From: Luidia sarsii
Lineage: Eukaryota; Echinodermata; Asteroidea; Paxillosida; Luidiidae
DNA length: 64,000 nucleotides
Assembly: GCA_949987565.1 (NCBI GenBank)
Contig: OX465116.1
Location: forward strand, 1,155,001-1,219,000
Direction of reading: 5' to 3'
Part shown: piece by piece, positions 23,401-36,700 of the stretch
Position numbering within the stretch: position 1 is the first letter of the stretch
How the letters are laid out: the number at the start of each line of letters is the position of its first letter
Notes under the pieces: model-generated
Database searches by the model: none
The model's input: the letters and a program-made list of their open reading frames with translations, nothing else
What the model was told of the DNA's origin: nothing
Translations under genes and position numbers: made by a program

Positions 23401-26400
23401 TGTTGGAGTGTCTGTTCTTTGGTTAGTCGACTCGACAAGGTGTCTCAGCCAAGACTTAAACCATCACCTCCTTCACCATCATCCTCATTTAGAGCAGAGT
23501 GGATCTACATTGCGTCCTGAAGAAATTGAACTGTGAAGCTGATTAGTGCCGCGGAAATTCTCCCTACTTTTGGAAGCTTTTGGCAGTAGTGGGTGAGGAC
23601 TGAGGAGTGTCCATTCCAGTACCTAGTAGAAATGTCAGCCCATGGAAGATTGACTGAGACCTGTCCTCTCCTCCTCCTCAAGCTCCAGGATACATCGAGT
23701 GGCTGTGCCTCCACTGAACTACGTAGCCGGATCACTAACCAGTCTTGACTCCAGTTGCTCACAAGTTTAGGGAGGGATGAAGTGCTTTTGTTAAGGAATC
23801 TGTTCAGGCCTGGCCAACCCTGGCTGCCCTTAGTGCTCCGTAAAAAAGAATCCCACCAAATGAGAGAGAAACCCTCCCTAGCATTGGTCAACCCTTGCCC
23901 ATTGTCTACGAGCACCTACTGTACTTATTCCCTGCCTCACTGCCTGTCACGGAAGTACACCGAGAGAGGCAGAGCTCAGGATAACCGAGGTATTAGGCGA
24001 GCCTCCTTGGGATAACAAGGAGGGGGAGGGGGGGGGGGCAGCTTTTAGGATCTCCCTCACAACAACAATTCCGAGAAGGAGCTTCCTGGGACAGGAGTAA
24101 ACAAGAGGGAATCCTGGCTGATTTTCAAGGCTAAGTGGAGCTGGGCAGGGACTGGTACTCTGTACACAGTCCCGGTGATTCATGTCACACCCAGACCACA
24201 AGCTTTGTATGGCGGTCAGTGGTCATCTGTGTTTACGTCCACTGTGGATATTGACAAGGAACTCTATTGAATCCAAAGGCTATTTGGGTTCACAACTTGG
24301 TTTGTGGTATACTTGTATGTGTGCGGATATGTGGCGTACTCCCAGTACAGCATGTGTCATGTTTGGTACCCTGCCCCGATATTCATGGATTTGACATGCT
24401 TCAGTTTCAAGTTTTGGGCGCCAGTCTCTTGGATATCCTGCAATTTATTTTGATGCCTGATTACCGGAGTGGATGAATTTTGTTGTCTGATATTAACCTA
24501 CCAGCCACTGTAGTTTGTCGATGACAAGATTAATTTTTTCACTTTTTTATTGGATCAAAGATCGTTCTGCCTTTGAGAAAGGTCCTTCTAGGATCGAAAC
24601 GCTGGACTCGACAAATAATGTGACTAGAGATCAAATGACAATGATAGAAGGATTAAGTGGAAGGTTTGCGTTGACACCATGTACAGTATCACTTCTCTTT
24701 CAAGAAGGAGTGTGGCTCTGAAAAGAGCCGGTAACTGAAAGAAAGATGAAATGTTGCCTGTGTCCATCCACAACCAGCCCCTTGGATCTCAGGTCTGGCA
24801 GACACGCTCCCTATTACTTTGATCGTAAGTTCTGTCGCGTTGTCTAAATGATCACCCAAATGCTTGTGAAACTGCAACCGAGAGATGTACATGTACGTAG
24901 GCCTTGTTATGTAAATGCTGCACATGTGGTCTCTAATTATACTTGGTATTTTCACAAACTATTGAATCAATTCCAACTGTACATTGACAACTTACATTAC
25001 ATGTAACAATTGCATAAAGCAAAAAGATGGATTGGAATCAATATCACTTTGTATTTGTAAACTCATAGACCACTCACCACTGTATCACGTACATGTATGG
25101 GTTTGCCAGTTTGTAAAAGCGCCATTTACATGTACAGTACAGTATGTTAGATTGTTTGAATATCTAATGTACAGTGTACGTGTATTGTAGAACTGTGTAT
25201 AAAAATACACATCTACTGGTACAGTACATCGATTTATGTACGGTTACACATACATTATATGTAATTAATCAAAATTTAAAAATGATCTTTTTCATTAATT
25301 GATTGTCCAAAACAATCATTCCACTAATTCTTCTTATAGATCTACAACTATGTATAATTTGACTGGATCAAGACTACAGTCCATGCATCTGGGTTAACAA
25401 ACCAATGTTTTACCGCCTGAGGTATCCAGCCCTTAGATGATGGCCTTCCCAAATGATAGTCAACCATCTTTGTTTGGGTGGGGGCGCCAGTCTGAAGCAT
25501 TCAACCAAACTGCCGTATATCTCCAGGGATCAAGCCCACAATTTTATTCAAATGCAGACCAGAATTCCCAGTAGTTATAATCCCAGCTACAGCAGCTTTC
25601 TATCTTCTTAGATTTCCTTAGATTTTCAATATTGAAACACTTCTCTCCTGTTTTGTTTTCTCTTCTCAGATGGACCCGCCAAATCCAAAGAGGAAGCCCT
25701 GGAGGAAAAGGAGAAACAGATGTACTATGAACAGGTACGTATGCCAATGCCTCTCTTGGCCTTTATACTGGCCTTGATTACGCACCAATTATAGCATCCT
25801 TAAAGGCCACTTTTACCTTGGCCTTGAGAATCCTTGGCTCTCCCCCCAAATAAAAATATCCAGAGACCAATAATTGATAAACACACAGAAGACATTTGGC
25901 TCAGCTGCTTGGCTCCTTTTGAAGACTTTTTTCATTGCCGTTGCAACTTTGCCCTTTTGACTAACCTTGGTGGCCCACAAAAAACTCCCTCTTTGAGGTC
26001 ACGTTTCTCATGATTTAAGAGTTGCATTTCAAATCTCAATTATTACAGCCTGGTGGCCCTGCCAAATGGTATGGGTGCCTGCAGTCAATTTCAACAAACT
26101 CGTCGTAACTTACGATCAATCGCATGGCTATGAGCAATGCACAGAAACCATACGGCCTATCACAACTTATAATGGGTTATCCATCGTAAGTTGAGTTACG
26201 ATGCATCGTAAGGCTTTGTGAAATCCACCCCTGACCTTTCTTTCCCAAGAAAAGTTCTAACCTAAAAAAAAAAGCCTCCTTGAATCTTGATACAAAGCCC
26301 ACCTTTGATGTCTGTTAAAACAATTAAGTTTTCTTATTTCATAGTGTCTTGTTTTGTTGGTGCGTTTATTTTTTAGGTTGTGCAGTCGTTGCTTGAATCC

Positions 26401-27697
26401 GAGAGGAAACACGAACAGGAACTGAGATCGCTGCTAACGAGTTACCTTAGGCCATTGGAATCTGCCAACATGTAAGTGAAGAATTAAGTCTCCAGATCTG
26501 ATCTTTGTCGGTCCAATCCTTGCCTAGGAAATGAGTTTGAACGCTAACTGGGACAAGATGAATTATAAGATGCAATATGCAAAAATGTGGACTACTGTAA
26601 TATTTGTTTTATATGAAAAAAAGGGGGGGGGTTTTATTTATTTTTTTAACCAATACGCGAATTTCAAAAAAAAAACACATGGCCTTTGAGAAAGGTCCTG
26701 CTAGATTCAAAACGTACATGTAAGGCCCTCCTAATTTTTGATGATATACAATAGTGTTGCAAAATTGCTGACTGACTTGAACGACCAAAATGCAAATATC
26801 TGAAATTATGAGAGCCTGACATTTTGATCTTAGCGGGAGCCTTCTTTGAGAAAGGTCTTGCTAGGATCGAAACGTCGGGCCCTCTACATATCTAAGATCA
26901 TAAGATGTCTGTATTTAGTCTGGAAAGGTGACAAGACTGATATTGATATTAATGAAATGATACGGTGACAGTGATGGTGGTGACCGTGGTGGTGATGATG
27001 GCGATGTCAATGGCGATGGTGATGATGATAACGACGGGTGATTCAGGAAACAGATTTAATTTCCTCATCAGAAGTTCCCCAAGGCCCTATTCTGTCAAGT
27101 ACCGGTAATTTGAAATGTCAAGTCATTTTTCCATTGATTGTTTTTGTCAGCTTGTCAGCTAGTGATTATGCCACGTTGTGCGGAAACATTGAGGAGCTCC
27201 TATCCTTCCAGCAGTCCCTACTCTCGTCGCTTGAGGATACTGCAAAGTAAGTTTCTTCTCAAGATTTTTTATTCAATGAATTCTAATCACCTCAGCAACG
27301 ATTCACACTGCCCGGTGTACACTGCACATGTTCCGAGTCAGTTTGTCCGCCATTTGTTTGACTTGAATTGAAAAAAGCTACATGCACTTTGTGTGATCCC
27401 TGAGCTGCTGTAGCCAGGTTTACAAGTTGGTTGATTGCATCTGAATGAAAACAGGGGTTTGATCCCTGGAGATATACGACAGTTAATGGTTGAATTGCTT
27501 CTGACTGGCGCCCCCACCCCGGCAAAGACTAGTTGACTATTTGGGAAGGCCACCGTCTAAGAGCTGGATACACTGTAGCTCAAATAATAAGAGCACTGGT
27601 ACGCAAACCCAGAGGTCTTGTTTTCAAATCCCGGTCCAGGTAAAGTTTTCTTTTTCCATTTATCAAAATTGTTTAAAAGTTCTCAGTCTATTTTTCC

Positions 27698-27728
<31 letters not shown>

Positions 27729-30700
27729 GGTGATCACAAGCTTATCATTGTATAGCCATAACACTTTGGCTGGTTGCCAGCCAATGACTAATAGAAATGC
27801 CACACACCTATGCATGCAGTCGGTACTTGGCACGAACTTGTAAGGTCATAAATGCCAATAGGAAGGTTGACATTTAATGAACACCTTGGATCAGAGACGT
27901 GAGAAGTGATTAATGTATGGCTTTTATTGAAGATTTTTTTTTAAGCTTCCATTAATCAGCAAGCCTCACGCGTAAGGGGTTTATTGTTTACTAGCCCACC
28001 AGGCTAGTAATTTGAATTTTTTGCTAGCCTGCAGGAAAGTTTACTTGCCCTGTAAAATTAATATTGAATTTAAAACAAGGTTATTAGGTCAAGTAAAACA
28101 AATTCTTAGTTTCTGCTTTCTTATCCCCGCCCGCATCATTTTTTGCCACCACACCGCTGTCTACTTTTTACTACCGGTAGTCCACCGGGCTAGCAAAGTG
28201 GGTCATTTTTACTAGCCCACAGCTGTTTTTACTAGACAATGACCGTCGGGCTAGTGCTAAGGTCGAGCCCTGATCACGTATTAGTTCTTGTTAGTAAGAA
28301 GCAACATTCAGTGTTTTGTTTCTAAGAATAGAGGGGAGGATGTTTTGATTGCAAAAAATAACCAAAGAGAAGAGAGTTGAAGCACTGAGCAGGGTTGAAG
28401 GAACTTTGTAGAGTGTAAAATGTGTCAGCTTTAGTTTGCCTTGGTGGGTGTGTTGGGTTAGTCATCTGGTCTGGTAACCACATCCTTTCCATGGAAAAGC
28501 CACCAGTCATGCCCCAGTGAACAGACTGGTTTCTCTGAATAGCATTCACTGTTGTGAACCCCCCAAGTGCTTGTATGTGTACATTGTATGTGTACTTGTA
28601 CTTGCACTCTATTATGTATTTGACACACCTTTTTATGTTTGTTCACGTACAGTACATGCAATGCTCACATGCTACATGTACACTAACCTAATGTACACTA
28701 ATGAGGTTACAAGTTGACCATGTACATGTAGATTACTTCACAAACACTCTACATGTAGTGTACACTCATTCAGATATGCCCAAGTCTGAAGAATTGCATG
28801 GTGAAAAAAAAAAAAAAATCCCCCAATTTTTGATGTTTTTTCCATTTTGATTTAAATTTGTTTTTGGGTGTTTTCATTCAGTTTGCAGTTTGCAACATTT
28901 TTGTGACAAAGTGGTGTTAGAATAAGTACCCTGGAGTAGGTTTGCGGTAAGCAAAATACTCTTTTTGTGAGCACATTTAGGTGTGGTTCTGAAAAGAGTC
29001 AGCGGTGGCGTTAATATCTTATTCTGGATTTCAACTCCTCTTTTGTAAATATTGTACATGTAGTCGTGTATGTGGTTGTGCAATCGGAAGTTCCATTCAC
29101 CACTGACATACATGTACAAGTAGCCTTGATGGTTGGCCATGAATCTCTCCTACTTCTTTATGGTTCCTAGCCATCAATGATCTGCCTGACAAATGTACCG
29201 GAAGCACATCCAAGCACTCTGACTTCCCATACCAGCCACACCAGCCAGTCAGTCGCAATGACCTTAACTATCACGCACACACACACTGGTTCATATCCTG
29301 TGCCCAAACCAACCCAACACCCCAATCCAGACTCGGCAAAACTCTTATCAGATTCCAGCCATTTCCAGTGTGTTGAAAGTTGTGTACCTGTCTGTTGTAT
29401 GCAGTAGGCATTGTTGAATTAAAGATAGACAGTATTCTGAATAGTGTGTCGATGAAGTAAAAACAAAAAACTGTTGCAAACTGCTCACTGACTAAAATGA
29501 CCTGCAATACTTAAATCTGAAAAGTTAGAGGGCCTGATCATGTTTTGATCCTAGCAGGACCTTTCTCTTTGCCTTTGAGAAAGCTCCTGCTTTGATTCAA
29601 ACATCAGGCCCTTTTGAATAGTGTGCCGTTAAAGAGACAACCTTTTCTTAAAGAAACATGTATTCATTGTGGAAACATTATTCTATGGCAGTGAGAGTGT
29701 AATTCAGTAATGGTTTGCCCTACTGGCTACACGATGTATAATTAGCTCTGTACCCTCAGTGCTTTGCCTAATTCCAAAACCTTTCCTTGACAAAAGCAAC
29801 AAAAAAAACAGGCAAATCGTTTGAGTTCTGGACCTGTGACTCTGCTCAAGAGTAGTTTGTGCAAAATCTCACTGGACTGATGCTTTAAGGTGATAAACAA
29901 AAAATGTTGCAAACTGCTTACTGACTAAAATTACCAAAATGTAAATCTTAAAATTTAGTGGGCCTGACGTTTCGATCCTAGCAGGACCTTTCTCAAAGGC
30001 AGAGGGAATAAAATTAGAAAAAAAGTTAGTAAAATAAATTAGTAAATTGAATTAGTAAATTAAATTAGTAAAATAAATTAGTATAACATGTACATGTACA
30101 CGTATTCAACACTTGAATTGAACATTAGATGCATTGTCATGGATACTTGCGTTAGTAGACGTCTCTTGCACACTCTCATCTCAAGAGATGCAAGCGGTGC
30201 ACGAAATTATATTTAACATGGGTTGAGTTGCCACAGATACGCATCTCACCCATCCTTCCAGATGCTAAAGTGCATCGAGGAAGGTCACGCTTAACAGGGG
30301 ATCTGTTGTCACGGAAACGCATCTCTTGATCTCTAGACTAAGGCATACACACGCTGCTGCCAGAAATCAAATTTGGTAGAGGATGTGTTGCTATGGGAAC
30401 ACCTCACCCAGTTGCTGAGACAAGAGAGGAGAAAAGTACATTACATCCTGATGGTTCTTGTTCAATTCCAATTTATTGTTGGATGCGTCATTGCTGAGGC
30501 CGTTCTCTTTTCTCTTCTCAACATTTAGTGGGCCCGACGTTTCGATCCTAGCAGGACCTTTCTCAAAAGCCTTTGAGAAAGGTCCTGCTAGGATCGAAAT
30601 TGAGTGGGCCCGACGTTTTGATCCTAGCAGGACCTTTCTCAAAAGCCTTTGAGAAAGGTCCTGCTAGGATCGAAATTGAGTGGGCCCGACGTTTCGATCC

Positions 30701-33700
30701 TAGCAGGACCTTTCTCAAATGCCTTTGAAAAAGGTCCTGCTAGGATCGAAATTTAGTGGGCCTGACGTTTTGATCCTAGCAGGACCTTTCTCAAATGGAC
30801 TGGAATTAGGGCTTACAATATTATTTGGCACAGAGCAGTAATGGCAACATTACAGAGAAGAATGTGGACAATCTGATAAGTCTTCTTTGCTCGTTTCCAC
30901 TCCTGTTCTGCACCAAATGAGATGAAAAAAACCCATGCCTTTGAGAAAGGTCCTGCTAGGATCGAAACGTCAGGCCCACTAAATGTTGAGATTTGCATTT
31001 TGGTAATTTGAGTCAGTAAGCAGTTTGCAACATTTTTGTATATGACTCTTTTCTCTTCTTTGTCTCGTTCTGTAGATTGGAGAGTAGACAGAAGCGTGTG
31101 GGTGCTTGCTTGATGAGGGCATCCACCCAGTACAAGGCTCTCTACTCATCTTACTGCTCCAACCACCCCAAGGCTGTCCGCGTCTTAACAGATCAAAGGT
31201 ACGCCCTTCTCTTCTTGTATCAACAGTCAGAGTCTTCAGATCCATCGTAGCTTGCCCGACCAAGGCTCTAACCATTCATGAGTTTGGTGAAAAGAACCCA
31301 AGATCGAATGAAAGCCCCCCCCACATCCTTCTCCATGATGATAGAAAGATGCAAGTCACTGGCTATGTGCCGTATTTGACCTTAGCTCTATCTTTTTTTC
31401 AGCTGGCCAGATATGCCACCAGACTTCAATTTTAACTGCCACGCTTGTTTCTCAACTGGACGGTCAATTTCTCAACTGGCCCACCAATTTCTCAATTGGC
31501 ATGCCAGATTCTCAACTGGCCTGCTAGTTTCTCAACTGGCCTGCTAGTTTCTGAATTGGCCTGCTAGTTTCTCAACTGGCCTACTAGTTTCTGAATTGGC
31601 CTGCTAGTTTCTCAACTGGCCTGCTAGTTCCTGAATTGGCCTGCTAGTTTCTCAACTGGCCTACTAGTTTCTGAATTGGCCTGCTAGTTTCTCAACTGGC
31701 CTACTAGTTTCTCAACTGGCCCGTCAGTTTCTCAACTGGCCCACCAACTTCTCAACTGGCCCACCAACTTCTCAACTGGCCCACCAATTTCTCAACTGGC
31801 CCACCAACTACTCAACTGGCCCACCATTTTTTTAACTGGCCCGACATTGGGTCGCTTACCAGGCCTGTCAAGGATGACCTTCAACTGGCCCCAGACAATT
31901 CCAACTTCCATTTGGCCACGGGATCACTGCTTAACTCCAATCCTAACAACTCCTTTCCATTGTCTCTATGTTTCAGTGAAGAGCTGAATAAGTTCATGGA
32001 GAGTAGGGGAGCACCTACGCCTGCTATTATGACGTTGACGGTCGGTCTGAGTAATCCCTTCCGAAGGTTAGACAACTTCATCTCCTCGTTTCAAGAACTC
32101 GACAGACACATATCGGTGAGAACGTATTTCTGATCCTTTATCCTTAGCCCTTGTTTTCCTTCTTCCCAATCCATCAAAGGGTTTCTTTTGGGTCTTCCCA
32201 AGAATCAAGTCACAAGTCCATGTTTTGCAAAAACCCAGATCAGTCTGCCATCATTAGTTTACAATCTAGCTTCACCTTTGTCATACTCATGCACTGTATT
32301 TGAAAAGACACTTTTTTGTCTTATTGATTAAGATAGCCTTGTGATTTGTTATGTGCAGAACCTTTTGAATAAGGGGCTGTAGGATTGAAATATTGGGCTA
32401 TTCTAAATTTTGAAGCTTGTTCTGATTGAATCTGAATTTTGAATTGTTTCTTGGTTTTATTTTACAGAATACTCATCCTGATAAAATTGAAATTCAGACC
32501 TGTGTGTCTGTATACAGAGATATTAAGGTAAGTGGTCTAAGATAAGATTCTTAATCATCCTCATCCTCCTATCCTCCTCTCCTGTCCTCATCACCCTCAC
32601 CGTTGTTTGCAACCTTTTGTATTCATTTTCCTGAAACCTTTTCTGAATTTTTTTCTTCAAATCAATTCTCTATTGTTCTGTTCATTCCATTGTTCTGTCC
32701 CAGAACTCATTGAATTTTGTCTACTTTAGGTCATCAAATTTAAGTCTGAGGTTTGCAACTATTTTGAATTACTTTACTGAAAATCTTTGTCGTTTTTTTT
32801 TCTGAGAGTAATTTAAAACTGCTGCAAACTGTTTACTGCTTTTTAGGCAATGCCCTTTTCCTATCAATAAAATGGTGTGATATTTATGCATTAATGTCCT
32901 TATACTCGCTGGAACCATTTGAGATTTTGCACCGTGCAGTTTGCAATTACCTATTTTTGTTTTGTCACCCAAAACTTTTGTAGAGTACACCCTATCCGAA
33001 ACGTTGAGTTACTGGCTCTTTCCAGAGCCACATTCCTTCTCGATAGAGAAGTGTTACATGGTGTCACTGCAAAGTGGAAGATTTGCGTTGACACCATTTA
33101 GCACTTTCAAGAAGGGGTGTTGCTCTGAAAAGAGCTGGTAACTCAACATTTCTAGTAGTGTATACTCGTCAGGATTCCAACTATCATCGGCTTTTATATG
33201 CCTGATGAAAGCGCTGGGGCGTGGAGAATCTTTCCTGCCCAGTGCGGCCAATTTATGCTTGTTTTTCTTGCAAAGATAATGCCTTATTGTGATATTCACA
33301 CGTTGATTTCCTCGTCTTCTTGTTTCCCTCAGAATCATTGTTTACGAGTCAGGAAGCTGAAAGAGTCAGAGTTGGAGATTATGACGGGGACCATACAGGG
33401 CTGGGAGGGAGAGGTGAGTCACTCAGATCCTCTGGAAACTATTTTTACTAGGGCCTGACCAATTTGTGCCGTAGATAGCCCGCAACCCCCCTCTCTGCCT
33501 CTGTCATCTCTCCCAAGCCTGCCCTGGCACTGACAGCACCCCTGATCCACCATGTCACCACGATTGCCCCATTTTCTATTTTCATCTCTTCTGAAGGAAC
33601 AAAGGAAAGGAAGTCTGACTTTGGAAGTGTTTTCGGCAATTTTAAAAGTGGCAAAGAAAATTTGACTGGACCGAGACTTGAACCTGAGACCACTGGTTTT

Positions 33701-36700
33701 GCGTACCAGCGCTCTTACCATCTGAGCTATCCAGCCCTTAGATGGCTGCCTTCCCAAATAGTCAACTGGTCTTTGGCACACCAGTGCGCTTACCATCTGA
33801 GCTATCCAGCCCTAAGAAGGTGGCCTTCCCTAATGGTCAACTCCCTTCTCTAGAATTTAGCCACTTGAGTATTCAACCCTAAAAGGCCTTTCCCAAAGTC
33901 TGACTTGAAGAAAGGTCTCGCTAGGAGCAATATATCAGGCTCTCTCAGTTGATGATTAAACTGAAAGTTTATTTCTATCAGGACTGAGGAGATAAATGCT
34001 GTCTCGTCAGTCTTCAGTTTCGTTGCCCTGAGCAAAATCAAAGATTTGATTGTGAGGAGGATGAGGATGAGAAGGATAATGAGGACGATAACGACCATTA
34101 ACCCTAACCCCCCTAGGCTCTTTCACGTTAGAGTTAATGAAGACCATTATGACAACCGTGATGACGATTTAACTTTGAAGAATCACGCTTTTGAAACTTG
34201 ATCTTTGGTTCTGCCCTCTAGACCATTGACACCTACGGAGAGGTGGTCAAGTTCATCAATGCTGCCATCATGGTGGAGGAGCTCAAGAAGGAACGCTTCC
34301 TACTCCTCTTCCCCTCCTGCCTATTGGTACTGTCCGCCACTCCCAATATGAATGGCTACATCTTCCAGGTACTTGGACGCTTCCATTCATGGTTTCAAGG
34401 GGAGATATGATCGGGGTGGATTTCACTAAGACTTATGATGCACTGTATGGATAGCCATAGGCCTTGTGGTTTATGTGCATCGCTCATCATCTTGCGACCT
34501 GTTGTAAGTTGCAAGGCGGATAAATAGGTTTGCGGAGACACCATGTTAATTCTCTTTTGTGAGTAAGTGTGGTTCTGAAAAGAACCGGAGGAACTTGACG
34601 TGTTTTTTTCAGAACCACACTTACTCACAAAAGAGAATTTACATGGTGTCTCCGCAAACCTATTTATCCTGATATTCTCACCATGCAAACCTTCAAATCT
34701 CAAGTTGCAAGGAGTTTGATCAAATCTGCGCATGTTACGTGTGTTTGATTAGGCAGTCTGGATGAGGATCTGGTTATGATTTTGATAGAAGACTTGGCTT
34801 GATTTGTAAAAGAATAGATTTCAGAGCCACCGTGTATCAATGATCCCTGATTTGAGTTTGTGTGGTTGTGAAAAGAACGGACATACTCTGACCTCTCTGA
34901 AAGGCAGCATTCTGCCTTTCAGAGAGGACCTGCTAGATCCTAAGACTCATCCGTCCTCCGTCCCGTCCCTCCGTCCTCCAGTGCAAGATCCCGCTCATGT
35001 CCGTCAAGACGAGCCGCCAGCCCGACACCAACCCCAACTACGTGGCCTTTGACCTGAGCGGCGGCAGCGCCGAGAAGCAGACCATCATCTGCACCAGCCT
35101 GATGGACCGGGAGGACCTGATTGACACCCTGGAGGATCTGCAGACCAGGGAGCGGGCGCCGGCCACGCCCACCTCGCCCCAGGCCACGCCCATGACCACG
35201 CCCGCCTCCCAGCTTGTGCTCCCACACTCGCCCACGTCCATCTCCGCACAGCAAGCCAAGAGCGACGTAAGGATTGATTGATGGTCATCTCCTTCACTCC
35301 TCTTAGTTGTTACCCTTTGATTTTTGACCTTTGGTCTTTGACCTTTGATCTTTGACCTTTGATCTTTGCCCTCTGCCCTCTGATCTTTTCCCTTTGTTGA
35401 TTGTCACTTGATCCATGCATTTTGATATTTTTCATTTTTTGCCTTTTGATCTGCGATCTTTAATCTTTGCATTTTCTATATTTTCCCTTTGATCATTGCC
35501 CCTCGCCCCTTGATCTTTGCCCTTTGATCTTTGCCCTTAAATAATTATCTATGCAATTTGATATATTTCCTTTAGTCTTTGACCTTTGATCTGTGACCTT
35601 CAACATTTGCATTTTCTTTGTCTTGCCTTTGATCTGTGCTATTTGATCTTTGCATTTTTCATATTTTCCTTTTGATCTACATGTATGTGCAATGTTTTCC
35701 TTGTATTTTTGCCCTGTGATCTTTACCCATTGATATTTCCTCAGCTAATCCCTTCCCTGTAGTATACTCTTAATGTATATATGACCTGATATTCCGATTA
35801 CTGGCTTGGGCTATGGCTAAGGGGAATTGCCTGTATATAGTCTGTTCTTAGTTTCTGAGTGATGCTCTGTAGCCCTTAGCCATAACCATAGCCACAAGCC
35901 GCTTCGTGCCAGGGAAAGCCCATCCTATGTGATAGATGAGGTTCCTGACCCCTACCTTGTCCTTCTCCTCCGTCTTTCTTCCTCAGTCTCTTCCGAGGAA
36001 GGAGAGGAACAGCTCCTCCACAAGCCCCACCAGGACCAAGGACTCGGTCTCGGCCTTCAGTAAGCTTAAGCTGAAGACGCTGTCCTGTCTCCGCCCTGGC
36101 TCCCCCGTCAGTCCCATCACCGTCTGGGCCCTGAAGGAAGGCCAGGCCAAGAGTCCCAAGAACAAACGTCGGATGCTGCAGACCAGTCGCAAGAAAGGTA
36201 AGCACCATCTCCCTTGGATGGGTCGTGTCCGAGGTTTTATAGGCAGACAAGAGAGTGAAGACTAGTTGACTATTGGGAAGGCTGCCATCTAAGGGCTGGA
36301 TAGCTCAGATGGTAGGAGCACTAATACGCAAAACTAGAGGTCTCGGGATCAAATCCAGTCAAAGTTTTCTTTGCCTTTTCAATTTTTTTTTTTAAGAAAC
36401 AGGAGTTGAAAGCTTTGTGATACCCACTGGTCAAAATGTTGTCCATCTATTAGTTTCCACAGATTTCCCATCTCAGACTCTTGCCCTTATCTTAAAATCA
36501 GAACAATTCAGCCTTTGCCTGTCTTCAATTGTTGCCGGTGCTGAATGTAGAGTACAGTAGTAGTCTCTTGGCATATCTCGTTCAATAACCATCATCTCTC
36601 AGAAGTTAGAGGGCCTGATGTTTCGATCCTAGCAGGACCTTTGAGAAAGGTCCTGCTGGGATCGAAACATCAGGCCCTCTAACTTTGAGGTTGATGTATT

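Larger units (their letters stand above)
17462..25669. other. ARHGEF7 intron 1 (8.2 kb)
   Basis: No coding signal recognised. Holds a MITE at 17,868-17,995, a GATCCTAGCAGGACC-family copy at 19,055-19,160, the TGTACATG-rich block (18.9-21.1 kb), further repeat fragments at 22.2 and 24.6 kb, a G-run at 24,019-24,039 and a SINE fragment at 25,400-25,560. Confidence 0.8.
27247..31075. other. ARHGEF7 intron 4 (3.8 kb)
   Basis: Contains a near-complete composite SINE (27.4-27.7 kb), a poly-T run near 27,699-27,723, thin TGTACATG patches at 28.6-28.8 kb, and GATCCTAGCAGGACC-family elements at 29.5, 29.9, 30.5 and 30.9 kb. No exon recognised. Confidence 0.8.
34369..34981. other. ARHGEF7 intron 9, nested repeats
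   Basis: A MITE of the TTACGATGGATAACCC family (about 34,412-34,745) is split by a foldback element at 34,517-34,701. The remainder carries a GAAAGGCAGCATTCTGCCTTTC hairpin near 34,900. Confidence 0.8.
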
